A DNA stretch of 64,000 bases, from positions 992,001 through 1,056,000 of the forward strand of contig JAJKFH010001480.1 of the NCBI GenBank assembly GCA_023333565.1, in the 5' to 3' direction. The position numbers were made by a program, and so were the translations under genes. Positions 13,036-26,172 of this stretch are shown here, one piece after another. The notes under the pieces are model-generated. The model searched no databases and was not told the DNA's origin. It worked only from the letters and a program-made list of their open reading frames with translations. This DNA is from Puffinus mauretanicus (lineage: Eukaryota; Chordata; Aves; Procellariiformes; Procellariidae). Position 1 is the stretch's first letter; every line of letters begins with the position of its first letter.

Positions 13036-16000
13036 TCCCACAGACACAATAACATCTGAGAGCAGAACTACATTGTTTCCCAAAGCTGCCGAGTTCATGA
13101 GGGATTGCTTGGAGAGCAGGGGGTGGTTAGACCTCTCCATTGTTATTCACAGCTCTAACTTACAGCAAAATAGAAAATAGCGTTCTAATTGTTGTCATAG
13201 CGAAGGAAATGTTTAAACCCCAATGCAAATGTAACCCATGCTGTTCTTCTGCAAGCATGTGTGGAAAGCCTGAGATGTAAGATCTCCTGGGCATTCCCAT
13301 GAACTAGAGTATAAAAGCAGAGCTGATACATTCAACGCCTTGTACGCCCTAACTGACGTCAGTGATGATCAAAACATGCAAGAACTGAGAGGGAGCATAG
13401 ATTTTAAGGAAAGTTGCATCAGCTGTCACCAGCGTAAGAGCATCCCAAGGAAGAAAGGTGGGTGGGCTCTAGAAGATACAGACAGTAAATGTATGGACCC
13501 CTGAAAAGAGCCAGGTTTCCTAATGGGTTTCTGTCATTTTCCGGTTGGGGAATAGACTTTTAAGAGTCTGGAAACATTTTCTCAGTGAATGAGAGGTGCC
13601 TCAGAAATGAGACATAAAAGGATAGCCTGACTAGAATCAGAATTCCCCCCCCATCAAATTTCCTTTTGAATAGTAATAAAATGTAAATATTGAGGAGTCT
13701 CTTTTTGGTACTTACAATGGTCTTGATTTTCTGTTCCTTTTGAGGAGCACTTAAGAAAGATACCTCTTTTCCTTTGTCAGTAGGAAAGCAATAAAATTAC
13801 AGTCATCTGAAAAATACCGGCATTAGCTCTGAAAACGGATAATGCAGAAATATGTCAAAGAAAAAAGAAGGAAAATTAAATTTTTGTCACAGTCTATTTA
13901 AGATAACTGAATTCCTCTAAGTAAGTAGCACATTTATCATTATGAATGTCAAAATTTCCAAAGGTAACCTTCATTAAGTCTCTTAAAAAGTCAACCATCA
14001 ACACCCACGTGGTTCAGGGTTTGCACAGCAAAACCAACAATAAAACCAGTAGGTGTAATAATTGCTGCTTTTCTCTCTCCCCATCACATTCTTTCTTTAT
14101 ATAAGAGTACGTGCATGTGTGTGTATGACTGTGCGTGTGTAAAACAGACATAAATCTAGCAAAGAGCAGGACTTGCTCGTCTCTGCACTTATCATGCATT
14201 GATGACTCAAAAATATATCATTCTGAAAAATAAAGTAGTCTTCCTTCTCCTATATCATCCCCCTACAAGAAGAACTTTCTTTTTCCTGCCCAAATCATCA
14301 CTTAAAACTTTTTAGGACTAAAATATGACTAAACCTAAACAGTTTCATTTGGAGCAAACATTTTCCAGCAGGTTTGGGTAGTCAGCTAGAGTAGAGATCA
14401 TTTGGCTTCTACAAAGTTATTTGCAAAGAAATAAAAGGGTTGTTATACGTGATTTCATTTTTTTTCGAAGATTACTTTCTTGATAATGTTATACAATAAA
14501 CCCCTAATAGCTGGTTTATAGGTCAGCTCCACAAGACAAACAGACCAACTACACAAGAGAAACAGTGAACAAATTGGCCTGGCCAAGGAAAGCTTTCCTA
14601 AGATAATTAAAAACACCTCGTGCCTGCACTGTGAGAAAGAAGACAGCTTTCAAAATGTTTATCTTTGAGCTAAAATACAGGTCCCAAGCCTGAGTTTGAA
14701 AAGCAGCTGAAAAATAGTTGGCCCCGGTAAGGAGCTGATGCGCAGCCGGGGTAGGTGGGCCAGGCTGTGAGCACCACGCAGGTGGGACCGGGCCAGCGGG
14801 TCAGCCGGGATGGTCCCGGGAGGAGTTGGGCAGGGACCTCCCTCCTCTCATTTCTCTTCAGCTTCACATCTCGGAGAGGCGCGTTCCCCTGGTCTCAGAG
14901 GCCCATCCTCCGCCAGATATCTCACAGTCCCTCCTCACATGAGGCTTCCCGTTAATCCGCCCCAACACCTTTGTTTCTCAGTTTGTTTCTCCCTTTCGGT
15001 CCCTCCATCCTTCATCACCTGTGGATGACCATGTGGCACCACCGCACAGCTCCTCTGCCTCTCCTGCATCTTCTGTGGACCACCCCACTGTTGGGATACC
15101 CGAAATACCCCTGAAATGCATGTCCTTCTCCCGTTGCTTCTCTTCATGTTGGCTTCATGTAAGTTATTTAGGCAATGGTTTATATGAAAACCTAGGGTGA
15201 GAACAGAGGTCGACATAGTAAAAAGGCTTTGGCTGTAACCTCACTTTCAGTCCCTAACTTTAGGAAACTGCCACCTCCCAGTTCCAGGTTTCCCAGCATC
15301 GCGGCTGCTTGCAACTCGGTGGTTTTGTTTATTTTGGAACATTTCCTTCACAAGAAGAAAGGAAGCAAAGTTCAGCCATTACCGCATGAGCAGGAAGTGA
15401 AGAAAAAAACCCTCTCCTCATTATAAAGATATACTCAGACCTTTTCCCTGCCTTCCCCCACCCTCCAAGCAAGACTTCAAAGCAAAAGGCAGTCTCAGGC
15501 AGTGACATCTGCTATGGAAATACATTCGCAGAGTGCAGCACAGGGCTGGGTCCCGGAGGAAATTTTTGTTGTTGACTTGATAGTTACAAGGATTTGGAAA
15601 TCACCTAACGAGCATGTGGGGTAGGGTGTTACTGTCTCACTCACTCATTAAAGCTGCACCTGGTGCATTTCTGTCCAGCAAACAGCCACATGCAGGACTG
15701 CTGTCTCCAGAAATAAATGGCCTGAGGAAGCCAAGGGTCTGGAGAGAAGGACAAATCCTCTGCCCGGGGTGAGCTCTTGCAGGTTGCAAAATTGTACAGT
15801 AGTGCTCTCCCCTATAAGCCTCAGCCCGGCACGTCTGGCCGTCCGTCGGCTGCAGATGAGAGCTTCGCCGAAGCTTGTGGGCCAGCTTCTGCTCACTGTG
15901 CAAGTTCTTCTGCTAGTGCCACCTGCAGATGCTCTTGGGCTAACAAAAAAATGCAGTGTGCTCCGAAAATGCAACTTTCGGAGTTACATTTGGACACCTA

Positions 16001-19000
16001 ACTAGAGAATACGGTCACAATGGAATTACAGTTTTGAAGACCCGTTTCTCTGAGAACTAGGGAATAATAGAGCCCAATAAACAACACAAGGATACAGTAA
16101 ATGCTGGCCATCTCTTCAGAGAAACCTGCACAGAAGAGTGATATCCTTGGATTTTGTGTCTCTTACTTTCTTTTGGCTAAGAGTGGCATCTCTGATCTGT
16201 CCTCACTGCATTTTGTGCTACTAAATGGCTTTGTTGAGCCAGGAGACGGCACAGAGGCACAAGAAGCTCTGATCTCTTGCAGGGCCTCTGAGACATCACA
16301 TCAGCTGTATCAGAAATAGCATGTAACATCCAAGGGGAAAAGTTTAAAACACCGTACTTGTGAAAAAAATTGTTAAGAAAAAGTTTCAGACCCAGCGGGA
16401 AGAGTTTCTGAGGCTGAGAACCACGTGTTGGATATCCTCCAACACTGAAGGACTACTAAACTGATAAAATGCAACGTCAGATAACACCAGCAATGCATCC
16501 AGATCTTTATCTCGCCTCTGGCCACAACCAGTTGGTGCCAGAGGAAAGGGCAGGAACACCTGTATCCGGTAATTGCACGTTGGGTGAAAGTGTTGACGGT
16601 CTCCTTATCAAGAGTCAAGACTTCTAGGAACATATTCTTCTAGGATGAATGCAGCATTGCCTCATCGAAACAAAAAAAGGGGAGGGGATGTGCCACCGAA
16701 TTGTAAGGGTAAACACCAGAGCAATATCTCCACGCGCTTATGTGCTTGCTGCTGACAAGTTACTCTTCCATTAAAGCCAGATTTAAGCCCTGAGCACACT
16801 GGACACACGAGTAACCTTGCACACACCTGAAGCTGAGAGGCTGCCTTGTCTGTTGCATGATTAGCAGCTGAGGCCTAGGCAGATTCATTACAGCTACAGC
16901 GGTTCTGCAGCACTTACTTGTACAGACAGAGCAAAACACAAATATGAAGCTGATAATTTCAGCAGTATGTCAGAGGTCTGTAGCAATACGGGAAAGGGCC
17001 AAAATGGATGGTGGCAAATAGTGGGGAAAAGGTCATGAGAAAAAAAATGAGGGAAGTAAATTGTAATAGCAGAAAAACAGGGCATGACCCTACCATTTGG
17101 CAAAGTTACAGAAATGTTAACCTTTGGAAATGCTATTAGTTCATTGCTGTTGGAAAGTTGGCTAGAAAGGCAACGCTCAGGACTGACTCAGTTCTAGGGT
17201 TTCTGCTGCGCTAAGCACAGTAACACATGAACACACCTCCCCTCTCGGAGGCACGCTCGTAAGGAACAGCCACTAAATACTGTGTTATTCCTAATATTTT
17301 GCTACCCTAGGCAACCAACCACCAACTCCGCTCGGCATGACACAGCCTGGAAGAACTAGATAGTCTAGAATCAATTTGCTACTCCAGTTGAGTTTGATTT
17401 TACGATCTTAACACTTGTCATTTTGGGAAGGAACAAAACATTCACTGTTCCCAGGGTATGTAATGCTACTGGGAAGCCATAAATTTTAATTCAGTGCTTT
17501 ATTTCCCTCGCGAAGAGATGTTGTTCATATGTGCTGTCACAGTTGGGGGTTCCTCTTTTTTTTTTCATTTTGGTTGCTTGTCCCTTCATTAAGTTGGAAC
17601 ACACTCAGAAGCACGACAGCTTTTGTTTCTATCAATGATGGATGTTATAGTGAGAGTTTTGGTCTGGTTTCCTTGGACCAGGAATTGTTTCACATGAGTT
17701 TTTCTGCTGGATGAGCTGGCACTCCTTGCTTGTCCTGGCTCCTTCTCCAAGCTCTGCCAATCACTATTTTTCTTCCTTCAGCATCCGGCTTGAATTTGAA
17801 GTGGCAGGAAATAGAGATTGATGGGTTTATTCTTTAGAGGAAAGGAATCAATTCAGAGTGCATGCTGGTGCCCAAAAGAGACTTAGAGAAGTGCCCTGCA
17901 AGTTTATCCAAGGGTATTTCAGGGCTTGAAAGTGGAAACAGAAAACTTATTTAAATGAATATTTTAATTTATTGGAAAACCATACTCCTATAGAGTTTTC
18001 TGTAAGATATACTGCTTCATATTTGGGAAAAAAATACCTGGCTGTCTAAAGGCTCAGAGAAAATATCTGCTTTTCATTCTGCACCCTTGTATTTTCCACT
18101 TGAACAAAAATTTACCATGACAAAAACTGAAGGTACATACAGAAGAATGTCCAGTTAATTGAACTGCCTACTGTAGTCTATGAAAGAAGATAGGTGATAT
18201 CCTAAAGGAAAGAAATTTAATGAGAGCAATCAAAGTTCAAAGGGGAATCTTTTAAGGGTTTTCTATAATTTTATGTTATAGGATAAAAGTATATCCTGTC
18301 TGTGAGGTCAGAAACCCTGTTTAGCTCCTGTTTGAGAAGGAGACTCAAACTTCAGTCAGGAGGTTGGCTGAAGTTTTCATATTTTTCAATACCCAATGGT
18401 CTTAACATTTTGAGGATTGAAAAGGAGGAAACAGATACTGCAACTTGTACGTTTTTCTCCAAGTCTAGGTCCCCACAGACTAATTTATATTCTTGAAAAT
18501 ATGCAAATTAATTTTACAAATGGATTTGGATAAGAATCAATTTTTAATGGTCATCAATTTAATGACCTTGCAGATAGAAGAGGTCACCTCTCTTGCTTCT
18601 TAATAAACTCTGAATTCTAGCTGACTTGTGGAGTTCACTGTTTTCAATGGTGAAAGGGAAGTTATTATTTTTGGTAGGGTTTTTTGTTCCCATCCCTGAA
18701 GACCACATGAAACCTGGCTACTGTCCTGGGACTTCTAGTTCAAGTTATTGTCTTTATGGTCCCTGGAGTTAACCTAATAGCCTGGGTTCTTGTCTGTAGA
18801 AAACATTTGGAGAAAAATTAATTTATGTTGTATTTCCTGCGTATTTTTGATAGCTGCTTGGCCAGACTAACAGCATCCCTCCTTGTACTGTGGGACAGTA
18901 ATCTTTCAGCTTTTGACGGCCTTTACAGAAGGAAATCTGAACAAAAATCACACAGGATTTCAAAATGAAGGCCAAGATTTACTCAGAGTAGGACCCAAGT

Positions 19001-20400
19001 GGAATTTAAAACACAGCTACAGCATAAATGTGGCCTTTCCCTCTTCTGTGGTCTCTACTACACTTCAACAGGAAAGTTGTCAAAAAATAAGCTGTTCCAC
19101 ACCAAACAGCGAGGGCACTGAGTACGAACTCATGGGGGGAACTCAGCAGAGGACCTCACGGCAGGATTTGATGAGAACCAGAGTGGGGGCTGCAGACCCA
19201 AGCCCCCCACGGGCTGAGGTCCCCTTTGGGCTGCTGCCCAGCCACACGCTGCTGGTTTGAAATACTTCGCTCTTAAAAAACAAGCTTTTTAACTACTGAA
19301 AGAGATCTATTACTTGAGATGCATGCTAATGCTGTGGACTTACATCTAACTCTTCATTTGATGTGTTTTAATGTACACATTAAAGTGTATATGCTTTAGT
19401 GTGTATGCTATAGATAATAATCCCAAGGCTACAGTTACAATTAAAAAACTAAAGTGTTCTAAAATCATAAGCAATTAAATAGAAAAAAATCAAAACAGCA
19501 AATGGATGACTGCTACTGTTTACACAGGAGACTCCAAGAATCGGGCTTAGTGCCCATCCAGAGAACCAGCCAAAAGTTAGTGTCGCTGGTGGCACATGTA
19601 TCAGTTTCCTCGCTGTCCTGAACGAGTACAGGTCTTGGAAAAAACTCCAGCTGGGAACGGAATCCACCTTTCTAGCCCTGGAAGGGATGGATGCCTGAGG
19701 CACTGCAGGAGGGCCAGAAGACAGTACTTGGTGCATCTTTCTGCCTTGTTTAAAAATGTGAATGACAGAACATCTTCCCCAAACGTTATCTCGCCACAGT
19801 ATGCTTTTATGCTCTCTGTTACAGGGAGGCCTTTCCTAGGACTTCCATTTTTCTGATGTGACCTATTTTACTGCATCTGCAACAGAATTTCAACAGGCTG
19901 CAAGGACACCTTCCACTAAGAAAAAGGAACTGAAGTTGAGGCATTTTTACAAGTTAAAATATAGAATAATGTTCAAATTACCTTTCTAAATAAAGAGAAA
20001 ACTCAAACTTCAAATCATAGCTCTTTTACCAGGAGAGATTAAAAACACCTCTGGCTTTGGAGGTTTTGATTTTAAAGCTGCGTCAAGGCTCTTCTGCTCC
20101 TCAGGCAACCAACGAAAATTATTTGCTCCAAGGGAAGAAGTAATTTAAACGTATGTTCATTAGGAAGCCTCTTACCATGTGTGTCACGTGTGTTTGCCCG
20201 CATGCAAGCACTTGCTCAGGAACGTTGGTGAGCTCTAGCTTTACACCAGCGTGTTGTACAACAAAAAGGGGTTGATTGCAGATGATGCGAGAAACAAACC
20301 TTCAGACGAGGAATTGCTGTTTTCTGGATATTTCTGCTTTTGTTGGACAATTTAAAAAGGAATAAAACTAGCCTTCTGCATAACCTAAAAAGGAAAGTTG
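13036..20400. other. Intergenic, gene-poor
   Basis: AT-rich DNA with short simple repeats. A GC- and CpG-richer segment spans about 14720-14900, and a smaller one about 15815-15870 holds the near-palindrome AGCTTCGCCGAAGCT. No frame here has splice support or recognisable protein sequence. Confidence 0.6.
14111..14140. repeat. Imperfect (GT)n microsatellite
   Basis: A GT-alternating stretch interrupted by CA, ATGACT and GC steps. It is ordinary simple repeat DNA. Confidence 0.8.
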
Positions 20401-20434
20401 TTTTTTTTTTCTTTTTTTCTTTTTTCTTTTTTTT
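20401..20434. repeat. Polypyrimidine tract (T-rich with single C interruptions)
   Basis: Runs of 6 to 10 T separated by single C bases, an almost pure pyrimidine strand of about 34 nt. It could be a decayed retroposon poly(A) tail on the opposite strand or simple slippage; no body of an element is visible beside it. Confidence 0.8.
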
Positions 20435-20522
20435 GCAAATGAACCCAGAATGCCAGGATCGGGATCTCTCAGCTATTTGTTAGACTCACCCTTCCTTCTC
20501 CAACATCAAAGGACTCCAGAGC

Positions 20523-20690
20523 TTCGCCATCAGCACGGGAAGGACGGGCTTCCACGGCTTTTGACAGAGGGTGCTGTCACGTTGGTCCGGAAGGAATTTC
20601 GAAGCGGTTGTGTTCTGACGCTCCCGCGCCTGTCTCAGCCGGCGGCTGCTGGACGTGCGCAGGCGGGTTGGGCGCTGCCCTGGAAACCTC
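20523..20690. other. CpG-dense patch in intergenic DNA
   Basis: More than a dozen CpG sites in about 165 bp (for example CTCCCGCGCC, GCCGGCGGC, GACGTGCGCAGGCGGG), in strong contrast to the AT-rich flanks. There is no coding or promoter context. It is a candidate orphan CpG island. Confidence 0.45.
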
Positions 20691-20800
20691 CCTGGTCCCA
20701 GCATCAGGTTTGGAGACACTTTAGGGGCTACAGAAAACTGTCATTTTGGGGTTGCCTTTTTAGAAGTTGTGCCACTGTGTGCTACCTATAAGCATAAAAG

Positions 20801-20956
20801 TGAATTCTTAAAGACACTAACAGAAACTACAACTAATTTCTTTAAAAATAATTTACTCTAACGCTTACAAATCATTAACAGCTCAAAATACAGTAGCTCA
20901 GTGAAAGTCTTAAAAGGACTAATGGAAACTACGATTAATTCTCTTTTAAGACTTTC
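20801..20956. repeat. Tandemly duplicated hairpin-forming unit
   Basis: Two diverged copies of a roughly 50-bp unit begin near 20801 and 20902. Both share TGAA at the start, CTTAAA, an ACTAA block, GAAACTAC and AATT. The second copy contains a perfect 14-bp inverted repeat, GAAAGTCTTAAAAG at 20903-20916 and CTTTTAAGACTTTC at 20943-20956, with a 26-nt loop. The first copy retains only a 7-bp TTAAAGA/TCTTTAA stem. It could be part of an unknown MITE or a local duplication. Confidence 0.6.
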
Positions 20957-21714
20957 CCTGGACTACTATTTTATTGATGCCCTAACATTTATTTTCATCT
21001 GCTTCTCTTTGAAAAAAAATCTGGTTACAGTTCTTAGCCAATTTCATACGTTTTTGAGATTTCATTTGGAACCCCCTTGATATATTTGCCAACTAATTTA
21101 CAAGAATTATTGCGTTGTAAAAATATTCAGAAAACCTGGATGCAATTGATTCCTGTGAGACATTTTGTCTTACAGGGAAATAAATTATCTATCGTTAACC
21201 CTTTAATCTCTGCTGGCCTGTATCAAAACCACTTCCACATGCATCTTAAAAAAAAAATATATTGAAAATCATTGCGTTAAACAACTGCCAATCTGGAAAG
21301 TGTATTTTTAATTGCAGATTTACAATTTGTTCTTCTGTGCACGTACTCTGGATTTTTTGGCGTGCTAAGGAAAAGTAACAGACTCTGATGCGAGTGGTTC
21401 CTCTTTCTTACCCAACCCAACCCATTCTGAGCAACTGGCTTCTCCTGTGGGTGAAGCTGCCTTGGGTGACACCTGGTACAACCCAGGTAAAATTTTTCAG
21501 AAGTACATGTGTGGTATTTATAATTAATCACAACTGTAGACACATAGGATTCGTCACTAGAGCCATAGTTAAAACAACTGGGGTGTCTCAAGTGGGGAGG
21601 AGGAGGTAGCTTATTTCTGAGGTGGCATTTAATCTCATTTTTGAGTGATAAAGCTCTAAATAACTCAGGTTTTGCCTGTCCAAGTTTGCTTTCACTTCAT
21701 CCTTTTGCTAAGAG

Positions 21715-21742
21715 CCCCCCCCCCCCAAAAAAAAAAAAAAAA
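21715..21742. repeat. C12-A16 homopolymer pair
   Basis: Twelve C followed by sixteen A, then AAG-type repeats. Tracts like this are prone to length error in sequencing and in replication. Confidence 0.9.
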
Positions 21743-22280
21743 GAAGAAGAAAAGAGCCTTTTTGATATTACCCAATGTGAAAAAAAGAACAAAACAAGAA
21801 ATTCAGAGAAGTGATGTGTGACAGTGAGTCCTGACGGGCACACGGGTTTTCAGATGCATGAGCTCTCCTACCCGTCACAACCATTGTATTCTTTTTAAAA
21901 GAACATTTTCTGGGCTAAGAAACAGGATGCTGAGAGAAGGACTGAGCTAAAACAAACAGCCTTTCTCATCCTGGCTATTTATTTGATCTTGAGATGAAAT
22001 GAAATATTGAATTGCACCATCCTTTCTAGAAATTACAGCAAATCCTCACATATTTCGATCATGAAATTTGAGCCGCTCTCTTCCTTCAGACTGCTTTTTC
22101 ATTCTCTGCTTTACTCTTGCTGTGTCCTGGATGTCTTTTTGATTTCTTTTTCTTAAGAATCAGGCTTAGCTGTGCCAGGCTGTCAGATTAGCAGCACTGC
22201 TCTAAGCCCATGATGAAAAGACAGCTAAAATGTGTCAAGCAAGCTGATGCTGGTACATGTTATGCACATCTTGGGGCATC

Positions 22281-22296
22281 AAAAAAAAAAAAAAAA
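22281..22296. repeat. A16 homopolymer
   Basis: Sixteen A bases in intergenic DNA with no recognisable retroposon body upstream. Confidence 0.9.
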
Positions 22297-25200
22297 TCAT
22301 TCTGTGTAGGCATTTTTCTTACTATAGAAGAAACTGTATTTCTTCAAGAAAAGACCCCATGCAATAAATGAAAGCTGTGTTTTGTCTATTCTGTTCTTTT
22401 GTCACCCCACCTACTTTGCAAACTACTTTGAACTCATTAATTTTATTTTGTCCAGGGTCAAGCAGGCTCTGACTTTCAAAGCTGCCTCAAAATGGTTTCA
22501 GCCTATCTCCTCTGTCCTTTCCCAGAGTTCTCATTATTCAGTACAAGTTTACTTGCTCTTGCAGGGATTTGATGAGACCAGTGTTCACAAAGAAGAATTT
22601 TAGTACAGCAGAGTTGAATTTGAAGAGGTAAACTGTCGGTGCTATTTAGATCGTTGACCTCTGGGAAGAGCATTTAGAAGCATGGGGTTGGGTTTTTTTG
22701 CACGTTATATTTTTGGAAAATAAAACGCTATTGCTTTTCTGCTTTTCTCAGTCTTAGCGCTTCAGAAACTGCCTTTGGTAGTTTACTCCCCCGAGCTCTG
22801 TTCCTTCTACCTATCTCACATGGACATGTGAATGGATCAGGCTTGACTTATCGGGCTCTTCCAGATTTAGAGCACTGAAAGAAAACTGTCATGCTGCATT
22901 TGACTGCCCTCTGTCTGTGTATGCCATGATCCCCCAAGGCTTCCACCTCCATCAAGGGGTCTGTCAGCCTGCCAATTATTTTCCCAGATTTGTTTCAACA
23001 ACCCCAGCTGCCTTTCTGTCAGATAACTTCTTCCATTACTTACGTGCTGCTAAACAAACCGATTGCCCTGCACGTCTTAAACACACAACAATCTGGCCAG
23101 GGTCCCACCTCACCTCATTCCACAGAGTAATCACCACCCTCTTCTGCAACCTCATTTTCTGGATTTGCAATGGTAAAGAATGCGCATCTCGGAGCCACGA
23201 GACCCTCAGCTTGGTAGGTCTATTGGTCACTGCGCCTGTCTTAACACAGCTGGCAACTACCATGCAAGTCATGGTTCAGGCTGAGAAAAGACCCTTCAGC
23301 AGGTGAGTCTCAAGTACAGCATTTATTCAGCTGCTCTGAGGGAGCCGTAGGAAGAGCTACAGGAGCAGCGCGGTAGCATTCGCACTCTTCACAGTGCTAC
23401 AGATAATGCCAGAATTGCCTTCTGTGCTTCACATCAGCTTCCAAAAGCTCTTGTCAAGCAAGGAATGAAAGCTAAGGGTTTGTGCTGGCATCCATTTTGA
23501 GAAAGTTATCGGGAGAACAGCATGGGAGCCGGAGAGCTTGTGAGAACTTCTTTCACTGAGCGAGAGCTTCCTGGGTTCCCAAAAAAGCTCATGTATCGGA
23601 GCCCACGAGAGCTGATCCAGATGCTCTGGGGTAGTTAACCAACGGGTAGTAACTGCAGTAAGATACAGCCCCAAAACAGATGTGTGCTGCAAACTACACC
23701 TGATTCAACATGATGAACACAGACATACTGTCCAGCTGATGCGCTGATAACACAGGTTTAATTAGCCACAGTTTGATTATCTGGTGTTGACATGGTTTTT
23801 ATGACTAAGTCACCCTTGAGACACTCAGAATCTGGAAATCCCAACCACAGATAAAAATTTCCTTGCAGCTACATAAAGTCACAGTATTTTTTTGACAAAC
23901 TTTGGCTGAGAGCATTTTTGAGCATTTTTAACTTATCGGGCTCACAGTGCATTTTACAAGGAGAGTGAAGTCTTAAGGCATAAATCATTGACTTAAAGGA
24001 AAACAACTGTGTAACAATATTACAAGATATACAGAACAGGATGCTCTTGGATTCCAGTTTCTGTTCATTGGCTCACCAGAGAGGAGGATCATAAATCAGA
24101 AATAGAGAATGGAAATCAAAGAAAAGTAACAGGAAGTGTCAAAATGAAAACCTGGCAGAAATTACCAACAGGAGGAAAAGAAAAAAGGCTCCAGATGTTT
24201 TTTAAAAAAATAAAAACCTGGGAAAGATTCAGCGAACAAAAGATCTACAAGCAGAAAAGAAAAAAATGATAGCTTGGGCGGGGGGCTTCTTCTCTTTCTT
24301 TCTCACATGCAAGCCAGGTCTAGTGAGGCAAGAAAATATCTATCTACTAAGAAGATGAGGGAGGCGAAGTGGGGGAAAAGCCATATAAACATCACCTCCT
24401 CTCCTTTCTTCCCATGAAGCACAGGTCTGGAAACTCCTAGAAATATTTCAATCAGGCTCACAATTCAAAAGGTTCATTAAATCCAGGATTATTACCATGA
24501 GAGAACTTGACCAGAGCAGCCAGGCTGTAATGTTTAAGGGGCTCCTTACTCGCACATACCTACAGGCTGCAGCGCTCACAGTCGCACAGCGAGGAGCGTG
24601 TGAATCCCAGCCCTGTGCAGCATCAAGCATTTTCCTCTGGGGCCATCTGCCGGCTTTTGCGCAGATGCTTCTCAGGACCTTTCTGGGACAATGATTGCTT
24701 TATCAGGTGCATTGAAGGTGAGCGATGCTGGAGCCATTAGGCATGATTCCTCATGCAGCTGTAGTCCAAGCTGTGCTGGAGGCTGCATCTTCCGTCCCAC
24801 ATGCCCCCGTAACTCCAATTGGCGTGCGATTCTTAAATTGGTCTTCTGAAGACTCAAAAAAAAAAATCCAGCTCCACTTTCCATACTTCCCTTGCAATCA
24901 GAGATGTTCTCTCCCCTACCCCATGTGTGTGCCACCTTTAATCCAACAATGGCCCTAAATTTTAATACTTGTGAAGGTAAGGTTCTTCCAACAAACAACT
25001 CCAAACAACATTAATCTATTTTCCTAAGACTTTTTCAAACAAAACCATGAACGAGGGAATGAATTTGCAGACTGATACTTAGAAAGACTAAGTCATTAAC
25101 TGATCCATATTTAATTTCTTAAAGAATCAAGCTTAGTCAGTAGACTCCTGAATCAAGAATAGATTAGATTTTTATTTGTACATGATCCATTTCAGAGTAA

Positions 25201-25340
25201 TTTTACCAACTGGTATATATTTGTACCATGCTGCTACTGAACTACTCTGTATTATTGTAAACTCATTTTCAAGCTGCTTAACTCAAGAACGGCTAGAAGC
25301 TTAAGGCTATCATTAAAAAAAACCCCAACAAAACACCAAA

Positions 25341-25357
25341 ACCAACCAACCAACCCA
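25341..25357. repeat. (CCAA)n short tandem repeat
   Basis: About four CCAA units inside a wider A/C-only stretch from about 25315 to 25370. Confidence 0.75.
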
Positions 25358-25599
25358 CACTGCCCCAGTCAAATCAAACACCCTTTCCCCTCATCCCTCC
25401 TCCATACAAAAATAACCTCGTGTTTTAAGGAACCAAAACATCCCCTATTATTAACGGGGGGGGGGAAAAAAAAAGCTGACCCACCAACAGCAATTTGCAT
25501 CTGAAAGGCTTACTACCTTTAAAAAACTGAGTTTTCCCTCTCAGACTACAGAGAGAGACTGATATGCATTCCAATTTAAGAGGTCCAGTTGCTATAATT

Positions 25600-26172
25600 C
25601 AAAATTATATAGCTGGGCTATATTTTATTTGCATTTCATTTAAGCACAGAGCTTTTCCACCAAAGTAAGTGCCCTTCTGCTTTCTTAATAAATTTGTCTA
25701 CTTAGCTCTGTTCCACTGCAGCCACATGCATTCAGACACGAAGAATTGGGAAAAACGACTTGCTATGTACAGCGGTCCAGATCGCATGCACTTACATGTG
25801 AAAAATGCACTGGAAAGTTATAATCTATCTGACCAAAAGATTTCTAGAAGGAAAATAATGATTTTCTGTGTATTGTTACAGCATCCGCTGCTCTGAGGTG
25901 AAAAATGAACAATATGCTTCTTTAGAGATAAAGATCATGATGATGGATGCATTACTGTCAGAAATCCTAAGCAATGCAGACATCAAAAGTAATATTTGGT
26001 CTGTTTATGCATTAGTTATTTTCATGAATAATACTACAAAGCTTTTTAATTATTTTATAATCCTCAAGATGATGTTGGGGCTCAGAATCACTTCAAATCT
26101 GAGACATATCAGAAAGGCCACAGAACAGACATTCTTTGGTATTTTTGGCATTCTGCTGCATTGCTATGATAC
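25600..26172 (-). other. POP1: Probable POP1 3' UTR
   Basis: This is the - strand sequence after the POP1 stop codon. Candidate poly(A) signals on the - strand are ATTAAA (26050-26045) and AATAAA (25629-25624). Either would give a short to moderate 3' UTR. The choice needs transcript data. Confidence 0.4.

Larger units (their letters stand above)
20957..25600. other. Intergenic, gene-poor
   Basis: AT-rich DNA with many homopolymer tracts. No frame with splice sites or recognisable protein. A C12-A16 tract lies at 21715-21742, a CCAA-type repeat at about 25341-25357 and a G10-A9 tract at 25456-25474. Confidence 0.6.

Noticed and set aside
15844..15870. AGCTTCG-C-CGAAGCT near-palindrome
   Set aside because: A 7-bp arm inverted repeat is expected by chance in 64 kb and has no supporting context.
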